A DNA stretch of 64,000 nucleotides from Varroa destructor (Eukaryota; Arthropoda; Arachnida; Mesostigmata; Varroidae), in contig NW_019211458.1 of the NCBI RefSeq assembly GCF_002443255.2, forward strand, positions 41,668,365-41,732,364. The letters run 5' to 3'. The translations under genes were made by a program, and so were the position numbers. Each line of letters opens with the position of its first letter. The stretch's first letter is position 1. Of this stretch, positions 22,507-34,308 are shown piece after piece. The notes below the pieces were generated by a model, which was not told where the DNA came from, ran no database searches, and worked only from the letters and a program-made list of their open reading frames with translations.

Positions 22507-23150
22507 GTGAGTCAGATGCGCCTTAGGCCTGGTATAAGAGATTGATCTCTGAATCTAAACTCGTTCGCTCATGTCGCGAAAACGAGTCTGATATAGAAGC
22601 TTCTAAGTTCAGTCAGTATTCGAGTATACTAATGGTCCTACGCGCGGAATTATAGCGCTTTGGCACATATAGTTCTATTTCACGTTAGTGGCTATTTAGT
22701 TAGAACTAGAAACGAGGCACATAGGGCCAGCCTTCCGGCTCGACAAGGGAAGCTGAATTTTAATCTTTATTGAAGAAATTATTCCGCCGCACCACGGTCA
22801 CCTCGATCACGCATTGACTGCCCGTTCACAAGCTAGAACACGTCAAATCGTGTAAGTTAAATGCAGGAGACATCTTGTACCCAAGCCACAAATCTGCGTA
22901 CTTTTCGGTATGTGCGTGTGTGTACAAGTTCTTCCTGAAAAGTTCTGGCAGCATGACGAGATCAGTAACTGGCAGAGGGATAGTTACATTGGGACATTGC
23001 GGGGAACGTGCACGGAATATACGTTAGAGCATGAAAGGCTCCAAAGTAATGCAATAGACTCGTTACTCTTTCTATGGGTATATCACAAAGATGTGGCACT
23101 CGATCCATGATTTAATCATCTGAGTGAATGCTCTGCTCACCTTCTGCTAG

Positions 23151-23512
23151 AAGCAGTTTTAGATGTGTGTATTCTGTTTGCTGCAACGGTTGTCATATTC
23201 AGGAAACAGACGGAGATCAAGAGCTGATCTTGCAGCGTCAACTATGGATCTGCCTCATGCATACAAATTTCATCGATACTGTATCTCAATTACCTATTGA
23301 TGAAGTTAAAATTTTTCTAGACATGTTTTGTCGCCGAAGTTGTCCCGTCAACCTAAAAGTTTGCTATCTTTTAAAGCGTGCAGTCTGTAACTGATGTGAT
23401 CCCCGCGTGTGGGAGCTAACTGAACATATTTCCTTTAGTGGACAGCAAACGAAGACCTTTCATCATTGAATTTCCCATTTGTGCACATCAAGAAGATCAT
23501 AGAAGCTGCTAG
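23151..23512 (+). CDS. two candidate 3' exons around a 52-nt intron
   Basis: After a caccttctgctag acceptor a frame runs 23151-23386 with many Cys: SSFRCVYSVCCNGCHIQETD.., ..LWICLMHTNFIDTVSQ.., ..MFCRRSCPVNLKVCY... It enters in phase 2 and leaves in phase 1 at TCT|GTAACT. A 52-nt intron (23387-23438) holds a branch-like GCTAACTGAAC and ends tttcctttag. The next exon continues in phase to DSKRRPFIIEFPICAHQEDH and a TAG at 23512. If unspliced, the first frame stops at 23394. A second frame after the acceptor is also open and reads WTANEDLSSLNFPFV... Cys-rich and possibly secreted, but no family recognised. Confidence 0.35.
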
Positions 23513-24313
23513 TTGGGCTCCTTTTTCCCTGATTTCGCTTTGAGGGGCCCGCCGACAACTCGGTCAAGGCTTAAAGCGTTAAACCTATTCTTCAAAGTCA
23601 AACGAAATGTTCGAACGGACATTTTTCTCTCGCGGGTAATTTAAAATTCCAGCCTATCGCGAGAACGTTGTCAATTTTCTCATCCATTGCGCTGAATCCG
23701 GCAAGCGATCCTGTCTGTCCGGTTCTTATTGCTCTTGCCATTGCTTAGTATCTGGGAGTACTCTTTATCTTTTGGTAAACATTTCGGCGTTGGCTTCGAA
23801 TTGTTGACCAGACAACAAAAGACCGACTCGGTAGGGTTACCGAAAACTTAGGCTGGAATGCCAGCAGGCGGAGTTCAGATGAAACTTCCAGGCTAGATTT
23901 TTTCTAGGATTTTTCTTGTGTTTTACTGAAGAGTTTTGGATAGACAGACCCGTCCCCGGAGGCTCGGCTACAGTGGATCGCTGCTATACATAGCCTTGTG
24001 AAGCCCGCTAGAAAATTGGTTGTTACCGTTGCCGTATTGGTCCTTATCTCACTACCTACTGCCTGTCAATTTAAAAATTGTTGTGCCAAGCGAGTACCGT
24101 ATACTACAAACGTACGGTGTGGTAATAACCGTGAGTTAAATATACGTTTTATGTATAGTTCCGTGCATAACTAGAAATACAAAATAAGCGGAACATTAGA
24201 AATGTTGCACAACATTAATGTAAACTGTTGTAGAGATAAAGGGACGGTACGTTTCATTAACAGTATTTCGAAAAATAAAAGGGCCACGTTTTTTGCTTAT
24301 ATTGAGGCTAGCT

Positions 24314-24399
24314 AAGTAACTTATTCGATAAGTTACTTTTATTATTATTATTCTTTATTAATTAATATTATGTGCGCAGTTATTATCGAATAACTGCGC
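24314..24399. repeat. pair of perfect hairpins
   Basis: 24314-24338 is an 11-bp inverted repeat (AAGTAACTTAT, loop TCG, ATAAGTTACTT). 24374-24399 is another (GCGCAGTTATT, loop ATCG, AATAACTGCGC). About 35 bp of AT-rich sequence separates them. Both centre on a TTATTCGA-like core. They look like a small foldback element or the paired ends of a MITE. Confidence 0.85.
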
Positions 24400-24713
24400 G
24401 CAATGGTGCGGCACTGTATTTGATTCTGAATGTATGAAAGTTAACTAACTGCAAGATAATGTACACCAATTTTCCGTTAAGCTCGCTATGTGTGAACTAC
24501 TATGTTTTCCACAATGGCTAAAGCATAACAGCGCCAATATGGCCCCATCAAGCAATGTTATCTGCGCAAAGATCGAAGCTCATTTTAAATATGTCACCAG
24601 CAGAGGGCGCACTGTTCTTTGCACGAAATAAATGTCGTCGAGTTTTGCGGTTCCACTGCCATAGTTAAGCAACGCTTCAGAAGGCTAGATGCTTCTAGCA
24701 CGAAACAATGTGT

Positions 24714-24732
24714 ATCTATCTATCTATCTATT
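24714..24732. repeat. (ATCT)n microsatellite
   Basis: About four to five ATCT units. A second tract of the same unit lies at 48104-48125. Confidence 0.85.
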
Positions 24733-24997
24733 TACCCAATTTCGAACTTAGTTACGGTGTGAATTGGTTTAAGCTGATTTACCAATTAAAGTGCTTTCTC
24801 CATAAAACGAAATCTTTCCAAATAGACAAAAAATTAACTGCGTCCGTGATATCCACCGGCGTAGTACCGACCAAGGGCAGGAAAAGGAATGACTAGATCA
24901 GTTTAAGCACGAAGAGCTCTGCGAAGTTGGACCGCGTAATGAGAGTCATGGCTCGTGGATGCTGGCAAGCAAAGTGTAGGCACTAAAGGGAAGAGAG

Positions 24998-25198
24998 TCA
25001 TTTGTGCTTGATAAACCGTGAGATATCCCCAACGCTTATGGAAAAGCGGGTTAATAAGGCCAGAGTCCCGTATTCAATAAAAACGAGCACGTCGACGAGT
25101 ACCGGCCTAGCGCAATGGCTGAAGTTTGCCTGAGCTGGCATGTAGTTTTTGTAGTAAGGGGCAGTAGTAGTAGTAGTAGTAGTAGTAGTAGCAGCCAT
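24998..25198 (-). CDS. possible small ORF with poly-threonine from a triplet repeat
   Basis: ATG at 25198 opens Met-Ala-Ala followed by nine Thr encoded by an (ACT)9 array (plus-strand AGT repeat, about 25162-25191), then APYYKNYMPAQANFSHCARP and on to TGA after 66 codons. The array is in frame and the start context is fair. No splice partner or family recognised, so this may be a chance frame over a microsatellite. Confidence 0.2.
   Translation of the reverse strand: MAATTTTTTTTTAPYYKNYMPAQANFSHCARPVLVDVLVFIEYGTLALLTRFSISVGDISRFIKHK
25162..25191. repeat. (AGT)n trinucleotide array
   Basis: About nine to ten AGT units. Confidence 0.9.
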
Positions 25199-26526
25199 AG
25201 GAAGGTCACTTTTTCCAAATTGTATCGTTGCCAGAAGCTCGAGAGACAGTTCAGACTTGGTTGAAAAAAAACGAATTAGCAGTCGATATCATCGTTTATA
25301 GAGGCATTTGGTGGATCCCTTGGTAAATATAGCGAACACATCGCAGCTGTTTCGAGTATTAATTCCCGTTTCAATAAAGTCGGGTAGCTCAGTTTTGATA
25401 CCATTCATGCTCGACGGTTACAATTTAACGCCAGCGTTAATTCCAAAACAAAACGTAATAATTCTGTATTAGATAGAGAATAGGAAAAGCTTCTCTTTAT
25501 AAAACGTTCAATTTGCGTGTCACTAATAGTAGCTCCTGTGCACTTCCGGTCGTAGCTAAAAGTTATATTGTAACATGCTTGACACATTAAAGCAAGTGCT
25601 TCTGACAGGTTTCTAATTTTTTCTGTTTATGCATACAGATAGAGCTTTGTTATATTTGTTCAGTCTTCCTAAATTTTTAAAGCTGATGCCGGTTCCACTT
25701 CTTTGAGGAAGCCAGCTCGGATAACCGAGTAGATTCTGCCCTGCATTAACGCGATTGGACACAGTGTAGAAAAAAACAGAGAAGGTTCAATCCTCAATTG
25801 GGACTCACTGTTTTTTTTTTTAATAATTTCAACTTTGCATAACAGCTTACCAGTTGCGAGCGCGAATAGTGCAACCAGCTATACACAGCTCATAAATACA
25901 CTAACACAATCATGCGATTTTGTCAAAGTTATAATTAATCCACTCTTTAATAAAGAGTTCTATCAACTCCTCTGATTGCTGGTGCACAATTGAATCCCTC
26001 TGTAGCTAGGGGCAACATCAGCCGATTAACGGCTACACAAAGAGTAAATTAAATATAAAGGGAAAAAATACCCTTAAGAATGTCATTTGAAGAGGTAAAT
26101 GTTGGTCTGTTCGAATACAATATAGATCCGGTATAACATACGTGAATACATCGAAAGAAAAGAGGACATATAAACAATTCTTGCTGAACTGCCGACGCAG
26201 CAGTATCTTAAGCAAAATCTAGGTTCAAAATTGGAATCCGTATGTGCTAGGAAACAGCCATTCAAAGCACTGCCTGACTAAATCAATTGAACACACCTGA
26301 TTTACGTTTTATCTCAACCGTCGTCTCAACTTAACCCGTTGTTATGATACATAAATATCTGGAACTATCGTAGTCGGCAACCTAAGAAGCTAGCAGGCCT
26401 GAAGGAAAGGCTATACAATTTCATCTAAAACATCTATTGCCAGTAGGTCGAAAGATAAGTTCAACAATAGCTGCTGTAATGACGCACCCGAAATACCCTT
26501 CGAGACCTAACTCCCTTACTGTACAG

Positions 26527-26590
26527 TGCCAAACTCCTGTGACTTGCATATCAGATGGGACGCAGTAATTGGCTTCTACCAAACGCCAAA
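26527..26590 (+). CDS. candidate 64-nt internal exon
   Basis: Acceptor ccttactgtacag, then PNSCDLHIRWDAVIGFYQTP in phase 1 to 2, then donor CCAAA|GTAAATC. It joins in phase with the exon at 29914, so both may belong to one plus-strand gene. The reading suggests an extracellular or globular domain, but I do not recognise it. Confidence 0.4.
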
Positions 26591-27459
26591 GTAAATCTTG
26601 GAAGGAACTGATGAAGGAAGGAAGGAACAGAACAAATTATGGATATAATTAATCATCCTGATACCATAAGAGACTGATCCTTAAAGTTCACTTGGCAGTG
26701 TTGACTTGCACCAACAAGTTGCTGACTTCCTAGGCTCTCCGTCGTATCAACATTTAGGATACATATAATATATAGAATAGCCTTCTACTCTGTCGGGTTA
26801 TTTTGGGAAAAGTGGTGGCCCCGGCCATAAGCGAGACCGCCTTAGCGGAGATTTTTTAATGACTAGGCAAAATGTACGTTTAGAATACTGCGGACGCTAT
26901 AGCGAGCGGCTGAAGTTAGCAGAATACAAACGCGTCTGAAGTGAGAAGTTCCAATGCGAACTCGCGTCAGAATCGTTTTAGTTGCACTCTAGGCCCGCGT
27001 AAACCATCCAGTCAGGCGGAGGGATACACTTCTCCAGAAGGAAACGGTCCGCATCGTATTTTAGTTGTGTTCAAAAACATTTGTGTTCTTCGGTGAGATT
27101 GATTAGTGCCATAAATCTGATGACTTGTTGAATGTACCGTTTGTAAAATATGTCCAGTCATTGGTCGCAGATAGTTTTACTGAAACTTCTGGTTAATAAC
27201 AAGTTGACATAACATTCGAATGGCTAGGTCCTATACACATCGGAGAGATGCCATATTCGTTAACAAGTTTACGTCTATTGTAATGAACTGCTGACCAAGA
27301 AAGGCACAATATTTGAGACGTTTTTGGGAAATTACTTAGCTGCCGAGTGTGCTCAAGTTCCATTTAAGCCTAGCTTTTCAAACCTAGTTTTCGAACTAAA
27401 TCAATAATATGGGTCAACGGGAACACCTGATATTTTCATTTTCAACGTAATATAAATAC

Positions 27460-27780
27460 TCATATGTATGAGGCACTACGCACTCTGTGAAAGCATTCGC
27501 AGCCGCCGCCGCCGCCGCCGCCGCTGCTAAAGCTGGGTTCAATTCCAATTGATGCACAAAACTGTACGGTGTGCCTATCTACACTGAGTGACATGTCGAT
27601 ACGTATTTCGATATTTAGATATGCACGCGAGCGGCAGGATTGCTTATCGAGCATGGATCTTAAGGTCGCGATTGCAGCGCCACAAGTGTCGGGAAAATTT
27701 CGGTATATAGTCGTATTATCGTATCCTGCGATGTGTGTATAGGTAAAGTAGGTATTCCATTAAATAATATTGTATTTATA
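27460..27780. other. GCC triplet array with open frames on both strands
   Basis: A (GCC)n array at about 27500-27525 is flanked by open frames: poly-Gly on the minus strand (27654-27460, 64 codons), and poly-Pro or poly-Ala on the plus strand. One plus frame stays open about 80 codons past the array to a TAG beside GTAAAG near 27740. GC-triplet arrays in AT-rich DNA often lie in exons or 5' UTRs, but I cannot choose a strand. Confidence 0.3.
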
Positions 27781-29913
27781 TAACAGTCTTTGGTCTTCAT
27801 CAACTGGTCAAGAAGATCACCAAACATGATCGCTATCTGAACCCTTACTCTGCATCGATAATTGTCATATACCGGCTATATATACATATATAACGACAAA
27901 AACTTCTGACTTGATTGTATTGCTGTCCGTTTAGTCGCCAACAGGAAGTCCAACGACGGTGTACCGACAACGAAGTCCCGGTCTGATATGACACTCACAT
28001 TCGTCTCCACAGGAGAGCTGATGCTAAACGGATTGATATAGCAGAAAGGTGCGCGAAGATTCTTCTATTTGCAAAGGCTCTATAGCGTGTCCGGCTTGAC
28101 AGATTGGCGTGATTGTAATGAAACATGACTCTGTTTTGGTACGAGTGACAAAAATAATATCCAGTGTCCACGGCTGCGGCTTCCCATACGTGACTCAGTC
28201 TGCAAAGCACCTTAATATTCTGATAATAAGGTAATTGTTATATGGCCTTGCAGGGTTGAAATGGCGACTGGCGAGAGTCGCTGTTTCGGAGCTTGTATTT
28301 CAATCTTCGCGGCAAACTGGTATGAAGAAGGTGGAATGGCTGGCCAGATCAGACTACGAGATCGAATTCCCCGCCGTAAGAAACCGAACTCTATAATTAT
28401 AAAACTGTTTTTTTTTCGTTGTATAATCGTTATATTGTGATTATTCAGTCCCGCGCCTACATTCGTACTGTTATAGATAAATGAAAACAATTTTAAACTA
28501 GTCAAGTATAAATAATTTCGGTATGGTTTAAGCGTGGTCTGCTGTGATAATGGCATACCGCAAACAGCGCAGGGGGTAAAGCCTTAGATATCGAGGGAAA
28601 CGGTCTTTTTTTCGACTAGTGTTTGCTACTATCGATAATAGGGTTAGCTAGCTAACAGGATTGTCCCAAGCTCAAAAACGTTGCATAAATTCTAACCACG
28701 GCCTCAATTCAATTTTCATTTGTAGTTATAAGCGTTACCGAATCACAATTAATTGACCGAATTAAATGGAAAGCCGTTCGCCAGGCTTCTATTTACGAAT
28801 GGATAAAATAAAACATGAAATGAACCAGTGACCGTTAGACCTCTATAAAGAGCTATCTTTCTTTTTGTCAGAGCTATTTACCCACTGCGATAAGGAAATC
28901 CACGTCAACATCAGCGATCTCAATCGGGCATACGCGCCTATGAAATCATAAGCAGCAAAGAACCAGCAAAAATTACCCTGGAAATGTGCGAATGTTAGCA
29001 GGAATCTCGGGACAATACGCGAAACGATTACCAGTCAGGAGACTTGAAATCGAGTCAGCCGTCGCTCTTTAGGGCGGACGGCTCTTTATCGTCACAAAAT
29101 AAAATTGCTCAATTGGAAAAAGGAGTGCCAAAATAAAACGTCTGACTCAAAAGTAAGTAGATCATAAAACCGGAGACCTCATCAAGCAAAAAACAATGCG
29201 CACAAACCTATAGGTGTTTTTGAAAATAGCATACGCGATATGGAGCTATGAAATCTTGGGGGAACAGTTGTTCTACGCTAAAGCCAAACAAAAGCTATTC
29301 CAGTAATCAGATACGCTAATTCGGCGGATTTATCTACAATGAAGTTCCAACAAGTTATTTACATATATTAACGCCGAATCAGTTATAAGCAACAATCGGA
29401 CAGGGTGGTTCGTCACTGCACGCTATGACAGTGATGAATCATCCGATGTTGTACCACATCATGGTACTACTACTACTTGCTTTTAAACACTATATCAGTC
29501 TTCGTTAGACACCGAACTTCACTGCTTACTAAGGCAACTTCCAAGAATCATACCTAGTCTCAGGCGATCGATACGAAACAATTCAGGACATCGTTATAGT
29601 TCCTGTTCTCTCAAAGTTAATAGTTGCATTCGAAACTCCATTTTAAGCCTATTTGTGCGAACACTCTCGTTGTTCATAAGAAGAGCTTAGAATTAATCAA
29701 ATTATATGGTTCGAACCGAACACGAGTTTAGAAAACGTTTTGCTCTAATCAACAATATCACAATATTCAATCGATGAACGTAGATCTTTGAAGTTCTACG
29801 AAGCCTATTTTCTATTGCATTCAGTAACTCGTCTCCGAATTCTGCTCTAAAATAATAATATCCGAATGACCGTTTGTGGGTAGACAACTTGTCTCCGCGA
29901 TAGCTAATTTTAG

Positions 29914-30031
29914 GACCACGTTATGGCATAGGCTAGAACCCGGCCATAGAGAGACTTCCTTTTGTGGTGGAAGCCAGACGTCTAACGGAACGCCTAACGG
30001 CGTTACCGGACATAAAACATCAAACATAAAG
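29914..30031 (+). CDS. candidate 118-nt internal exon
   Basis: Acceptor tagctaattttag and donor CATAAAG|GTAAAC enclose 39 codons (phase 2 to 0): TTLWHRLEPGHRETSFCGGS then QTSNGTPNGVTGHKTSNIK. The other two frames are closed. It follows in phase from 26527-26590. The Gly/Ser/Asn/Thr-rich end suggests a linker or extracellular stalk. The minus strand over the same DNA also carries a 69-codon frame, so strand is not beyond doubt. Confidence 0.4.
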
Positions 30032-30185
30032 GTAAACAGTTTATTCCTTCGAGGTTTATTAGCCTGAAATCATTCTTGTTAGGTCAATTTCGTGGAGCTT
30101 GAACAATAAACAATGATCAAATATAAGTTTTTTAAACAAATCTCGAAAACGATCAGTTTGGCTAAATTAATACTGCACTCCACAG

Positions 30186-30257
30186 TAAAAAGCAACTCGG
30201 AAACTATGTCCCGGAAAAAAAGCGATCATCCGTCAATCTCAGAATGAAGCTCCACTG
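30186..30257 (+). CDS. candidate 72-nt internal exon
   Basis: Strong acceptor ctgcactccacag, donor CACTG|GTAAAAG, and only one frame open (phase 2 to 2), reading KKQLGNYVPEKKRSSVNLRM. It does not join in phase to the exon 155 nt upstream, so an intermediate exon or mutually exclusive splicing would be needed if both are real. Confidence 0.35.
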
Positions 30258-32118
30258 GTAAAAGCTAGCGAGAACCGATTTCGGCTCTGGCGGACAGATA
30301 CAGATCTTTAATGGAACGAATATAGTTATTACTCATAGCGGTAATGATAGGTCAGACGTCCGCGGCGAAATTCAAGCCTAAAAGCTTGGCTAGAAAAAGT
30401 CAACCAGTCGACTGTCCACATGAAATGGTGGTCTCAAAAAGATCGATGCCGTTATTTTGTTAGATTGGCACAAACGTCTTAAATGACAGTAGTGCACCCA
30501 TCTAAACGGGATGAAGCTACCATTTATAATTAGCTTATCTTCGTTTTTGTTTGTTCCGTTTGTTCACGACCGTAGAGCATGCTCGTTCGCAAAATGGGTC
30601 AATTATTAAATGTTATTTTGATAAACAGACGTCTAACAATAATGTTGGCATGAGCCGATAATCTGTGCATGCATAAAAAAAAATCATTTTATTATTACTC
30701 AATACGACCTAAACGATGTGCCGAATAAAATGCTCCTCTAGTGGTTATTAACAATGCTACAGTCGCTCGAATACCACGTATATCTGAGTAGTAGTAGATC
30801 AGAGTAGCCTAGGCAATGACCTGATTTGCGAGTGAATTAATACCACGTAATGTTTATCTGAGCGCACCGTATTGGCCTAGCTCAAGAAATTTAAACTATT
30901 CGGTAGCTAGATATAAGGTTGGTTTTGTACAAAAACAAGATTAACAAAAAGAGCGAATGGTTCGTTCTTTTTTTCTGTGGTATCATTGTTTAGATAAGAC
31001 CTGCTTTTCTCACTGGATCGTCCTTGTTAGATGTATCAGGTCTATAGAAGACACTCGGGTCCTGGACAGTGATAGAATGTCCAATATGATTTTTTGGTCG
31101 TATTCAGCTTTGAAGTCCAGGAATTAGAGAATATGGTTAAACGATTTGTTTTGTTTCAAGACGTATAGCCTATTCTTTGCAGCTATATAATACATGGTTT
31201 AAATTTTCATTCATTTAAATGTCGGCCGATCAAACGGGGATTAGAAGGGTCAAAGGTTAGGGATAGCAAGGCTAATGCGTAGTTAGTTCTGTTTAGTTTT
31301 CATTTCGTGCATAGATCTTTTAAGCCGAAGTGTTATGGTGTTGTACAGGAACTACAAATCTTCTAAATAGATGTTTCGTCTGCAACACTAAATTTCCCAG
31401 GCAGAATATGTTAAAAAGCACACTAATGGGCATCAGAATAAAGCATTGATTTTCGAAAGTTACTCATGTTATGATCTATTTTTTTGTCACTTGTATTGTC
31501 GTACCTTTGATTGTTACGTTGAATTTATCATGTCTCCGCAATACCCGCACGTTACGTAGCACTGAAATGTTTCGAATCTAGTTGTTGTTTATTCATCGAG
31601 AATACTTAGAAGATAAACATATAACTTGCTTTATCGGTCACTCTTCACATGAATGCGCTCCTTGTCCAGCTAATAGAGTTCGCCGGCAAAAAAGAATCTT
31701 CGTACGCTGAATGGCGAGACGTGGGGACGTACACAGCCATAAAGACACTCCAATCACGTACGTAGCCCTTAGTCGAAACGGGGTCGTTCCGAAGCATGCA
31801 TATTCGCTTAACGACCATTGAAATCAGTGGGCTTCACCTTAGCCCAATTATGCTTTTAAAACGAACCAGCAACCTACTGAAAGACACCAGCCACGCAGTT
31901 AATCTTTGAAAATTAGTATAGTAAAGCCCAAAGTCTACAGGTAGCGGTCTTCAATAAAGCCCAGCAATGTCATTTGGTCAGAGCGGTCTCCGTTAGACCG
32001 AAAGTGAATATGGGCTATCGGCCTGGCAAGAAACTCCTCGCCGCACATACAGTGAAAAACAAAGAAACAAACAGTTGGAAGCGACAGTTTAGGAACTCGA
32101 CGACGATTTCTGTTGCAG
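30258..32118. other. no gene supported
   Basis: AT-rich. Around 31651-31770 both strands are open and GC-richer. The plus frame MNALLVQLIEFAGKKESSYA.. ends at TCAC|GTACGTAG and could be an exon, but no acceptor is visible. Confidence 0.3.
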
Positions 32119-32391
32119 GGTCCCTCCTCGCGCGACTTGTCGGCACCCTTTCACATAGTACTTGCCAGGCAGTCACCCCTGGTTATCATGGTTCTAATAT
32201 CACATGTTGTATACCATCAGGCCACGAAAGGTAGCTTAAAACGCCAACCTTTACAAGCAAAGTTCAACAAGCATAGCTTATACTCCGCGTCAGGAACAGA
32301 CGGTGACAGGCAGAAATGTTCGAGTTGTCCTGGACGCGTGTTACTGGTCTTCGGCACTGAACGGTTCTTAAGTGTATCGATACGAGGCTTC
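32119..32391 (+). CDS. candidate 273-nt exon, phase 0 to 0
   Basis: Flanked by a gatttctgttgcag acceptor and a GGCTTC|GTGAGTTGG donor, with 91 codons open between them: GPSSRDLSAPFHIVLARQSP.., ..KGSLKRQPLQAKFNK.., ..GDRQKCSSCPGRVLLVFGT... The same frame, past a TGA, continues with MYRCTSLKRLQRHESKRKKK.. to a TAG near 32550. The minus strand is also open (32429-32217, ..RIDTLKNRSVPKTSNTR..) and protein-like. Unrecognised on either strand. Confidence 0.3.
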
Positions 32392-32550
32392 GTGAGTTGG
32401 ACTTGAAGTAGCCACATGTACAGATGCACATCCTTGAAACGACTACAGCGCCATGAATCTAAAAGGAAGAAGAAAAGTTTCTGTTTACCGGAAATTCGAG
32501 CGCGACACGAAGCTGAACTGGCCCTTATGGATAAACGTGTAAATTAGTCG

Positions 32551-34290
32551 CGCTAATAACACTAGCAATAGTAGCGGTCATCGAAATGCGGTATAGGCAG
32601 TTAATTAAAACCATAATCCACGCCTGAACTAACTAAGTTCTTCTAAAATGGCTGCAATCTAAAAAAGGCACGCACTTTTCATATGAAAGGAGGTAATATG
32701 TTTGTGTGTCGGCTCACCACATAGTTTAAAGACTCCTCTTTAAAAACCTGGAGGATGCCTTACACACTTTCTAGAGATTAGATTTGCAAAATAAGTCTAT
32801 TAAGAAATAAAGCTCGAGATAACGTGGCTGGGTGATATTCGAGAAATGATATGATAATCCTATTCAAAGGAAGACCACAGTCACATCTTTCGACGGTTTA
32901 AAAATGAACTGCATCAAATAGCATTGTCATAGCACCCTCTTGTGTTTTTCTAGGCTTAAGTAACACTTCCAACGTATCGCCTCAATAAAAAAACGTAAAC
33001 TAGGTTTATTCCCGTTGACTCAGACAAAGTATATCTCACATAAACTATAGACCTACCTATAGTAGTAGTAGTAAATATTGGACTACTTAACAATCTTAGA
33101 CGTTACAAAAGCACATCCGTTTCTTCGATTTCGAGATATCAATTTTAGAAGCATCGAGACACTTCGCTCGAGGAAAGCTATGAATACAAAGTAGAATCAT
33201 TAAGCTATCTGCTAAGAACGATCTAAATGTAAAGAGTTTAGATACTCACAACGTATTTTTCTCAGTGGAAACAATGTAGCATTATGCGCAGGATTCGTCA
33301 AATAACTAAGTAGAAACGATTGAACGATCAGTGAGTTATTGAAACTTATTTGTATATACATGTATTTGTCTGACAATTGTTAAATGCTATGATATAAAAA
33401 GTGTGAAAAATTATAACGTGCCCCTGTAACAATTACCGCTTACTTGTTCTTGCCGTATCTACATTAGAGGAGAAAGGCGTCGCGATGCGAGGCGATTGAA
33501 TGCTCGTAACTGATCTTCCTTACGGGTGGATATAAGAACTCGAAGCTGTCTGAAATACAGCTTTTCACCATAATCAACGTGTGACCACAGTATCTAACAT
33601 TAATTCACTTGCCAAATCCGAGTCAAAACTGGTCCGGAAGTCAGGTTATCCTGTTAGCCAAGTTACATATTCAACCTTTCGCTAACTTTGAAATCTAGTT
33701 GAATTATAATCGTTTTCAACAACGAACCTCTCAACTTAAACTTAACGTCTCGGAAATTGCCACCAGATCGACAGGTTTCCATTCACTAATTAGCGTCGGT
33801 TGTGATTTAGTCGAGTTTTAATTGAAAGATTGTACATTTGGGCTAAACGTATTCTCGGAAACTCTATGAACTATTGATTTCCATTCAACGACATAATTTT
33901 TGCCGTTCCATGTTTGTACGATATTTGGAAGCGAATCAGCGTCATCGATTCGTAAACTTATGCCAAGTTTGCCAAAATTGGCTATTCTATAAAATGAATC
34001 AACATACCTAGTAATGTAATACGCTGTTGAACAATTCAGAACGTTGGGATAATCAGTCTTCTAAACGAGACGCAATTCAACACTGCAGCAGCCTTGTTTA
34101 GGCGCTCGCTATATTTATTCGGTCGTTTAATTTCAGGACAAAGGCTAACGAAGGTGTTTTAGCTAGCTTCCATAGTTTGTAAGTTTAATCATAGCAAATA
34201 GCACGATGCGTCGCTATTAAGAATTAAGTTTCCTCTCTTTCAACTATTTTAGGTAGAACATTTCTACAAACTTCTCCTTGAAATATGTTT
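32551..34290. other. no gene supported
   Basis: AT-rich. A strong plus acceptor (ttgccgtatctacattag) ends near 33469, followed by a 40-nt arginine-rich open stretch to GCTC|GTAACTG. This could be a micro-exon but I cannot place it in a gene. Confidence 0.3.
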
Positions 34291-34308
34291 TTCTAGAAAT
34301 TTCTAGAA
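34291..34308. promoter_or_regulatory. perfect heat-shock-element-type palindrome
   Basis: TTCTAGAAATTTCTAGAA is an 18-bp perfect palindrome made of four alternating nTTCn/nGAAn units, which is the consensus binding site of heat-shock factor. I see no heat-shock gene next to it, so function is inference. Confidence 0.5.

Noticed and set aside
27460..27654. Minus-strand ORF with poly-Gly from the GCC array
   Set aside because: Both strands are open across the array and no splice sites favour this frame.
29690..29740. tRNA B-box-like GGTTCGAACC
   Set aside because: No A box or cloverleaf can be drawn around it. Similar isolated TTCGA matches elsewhere also lack tRNA structure.
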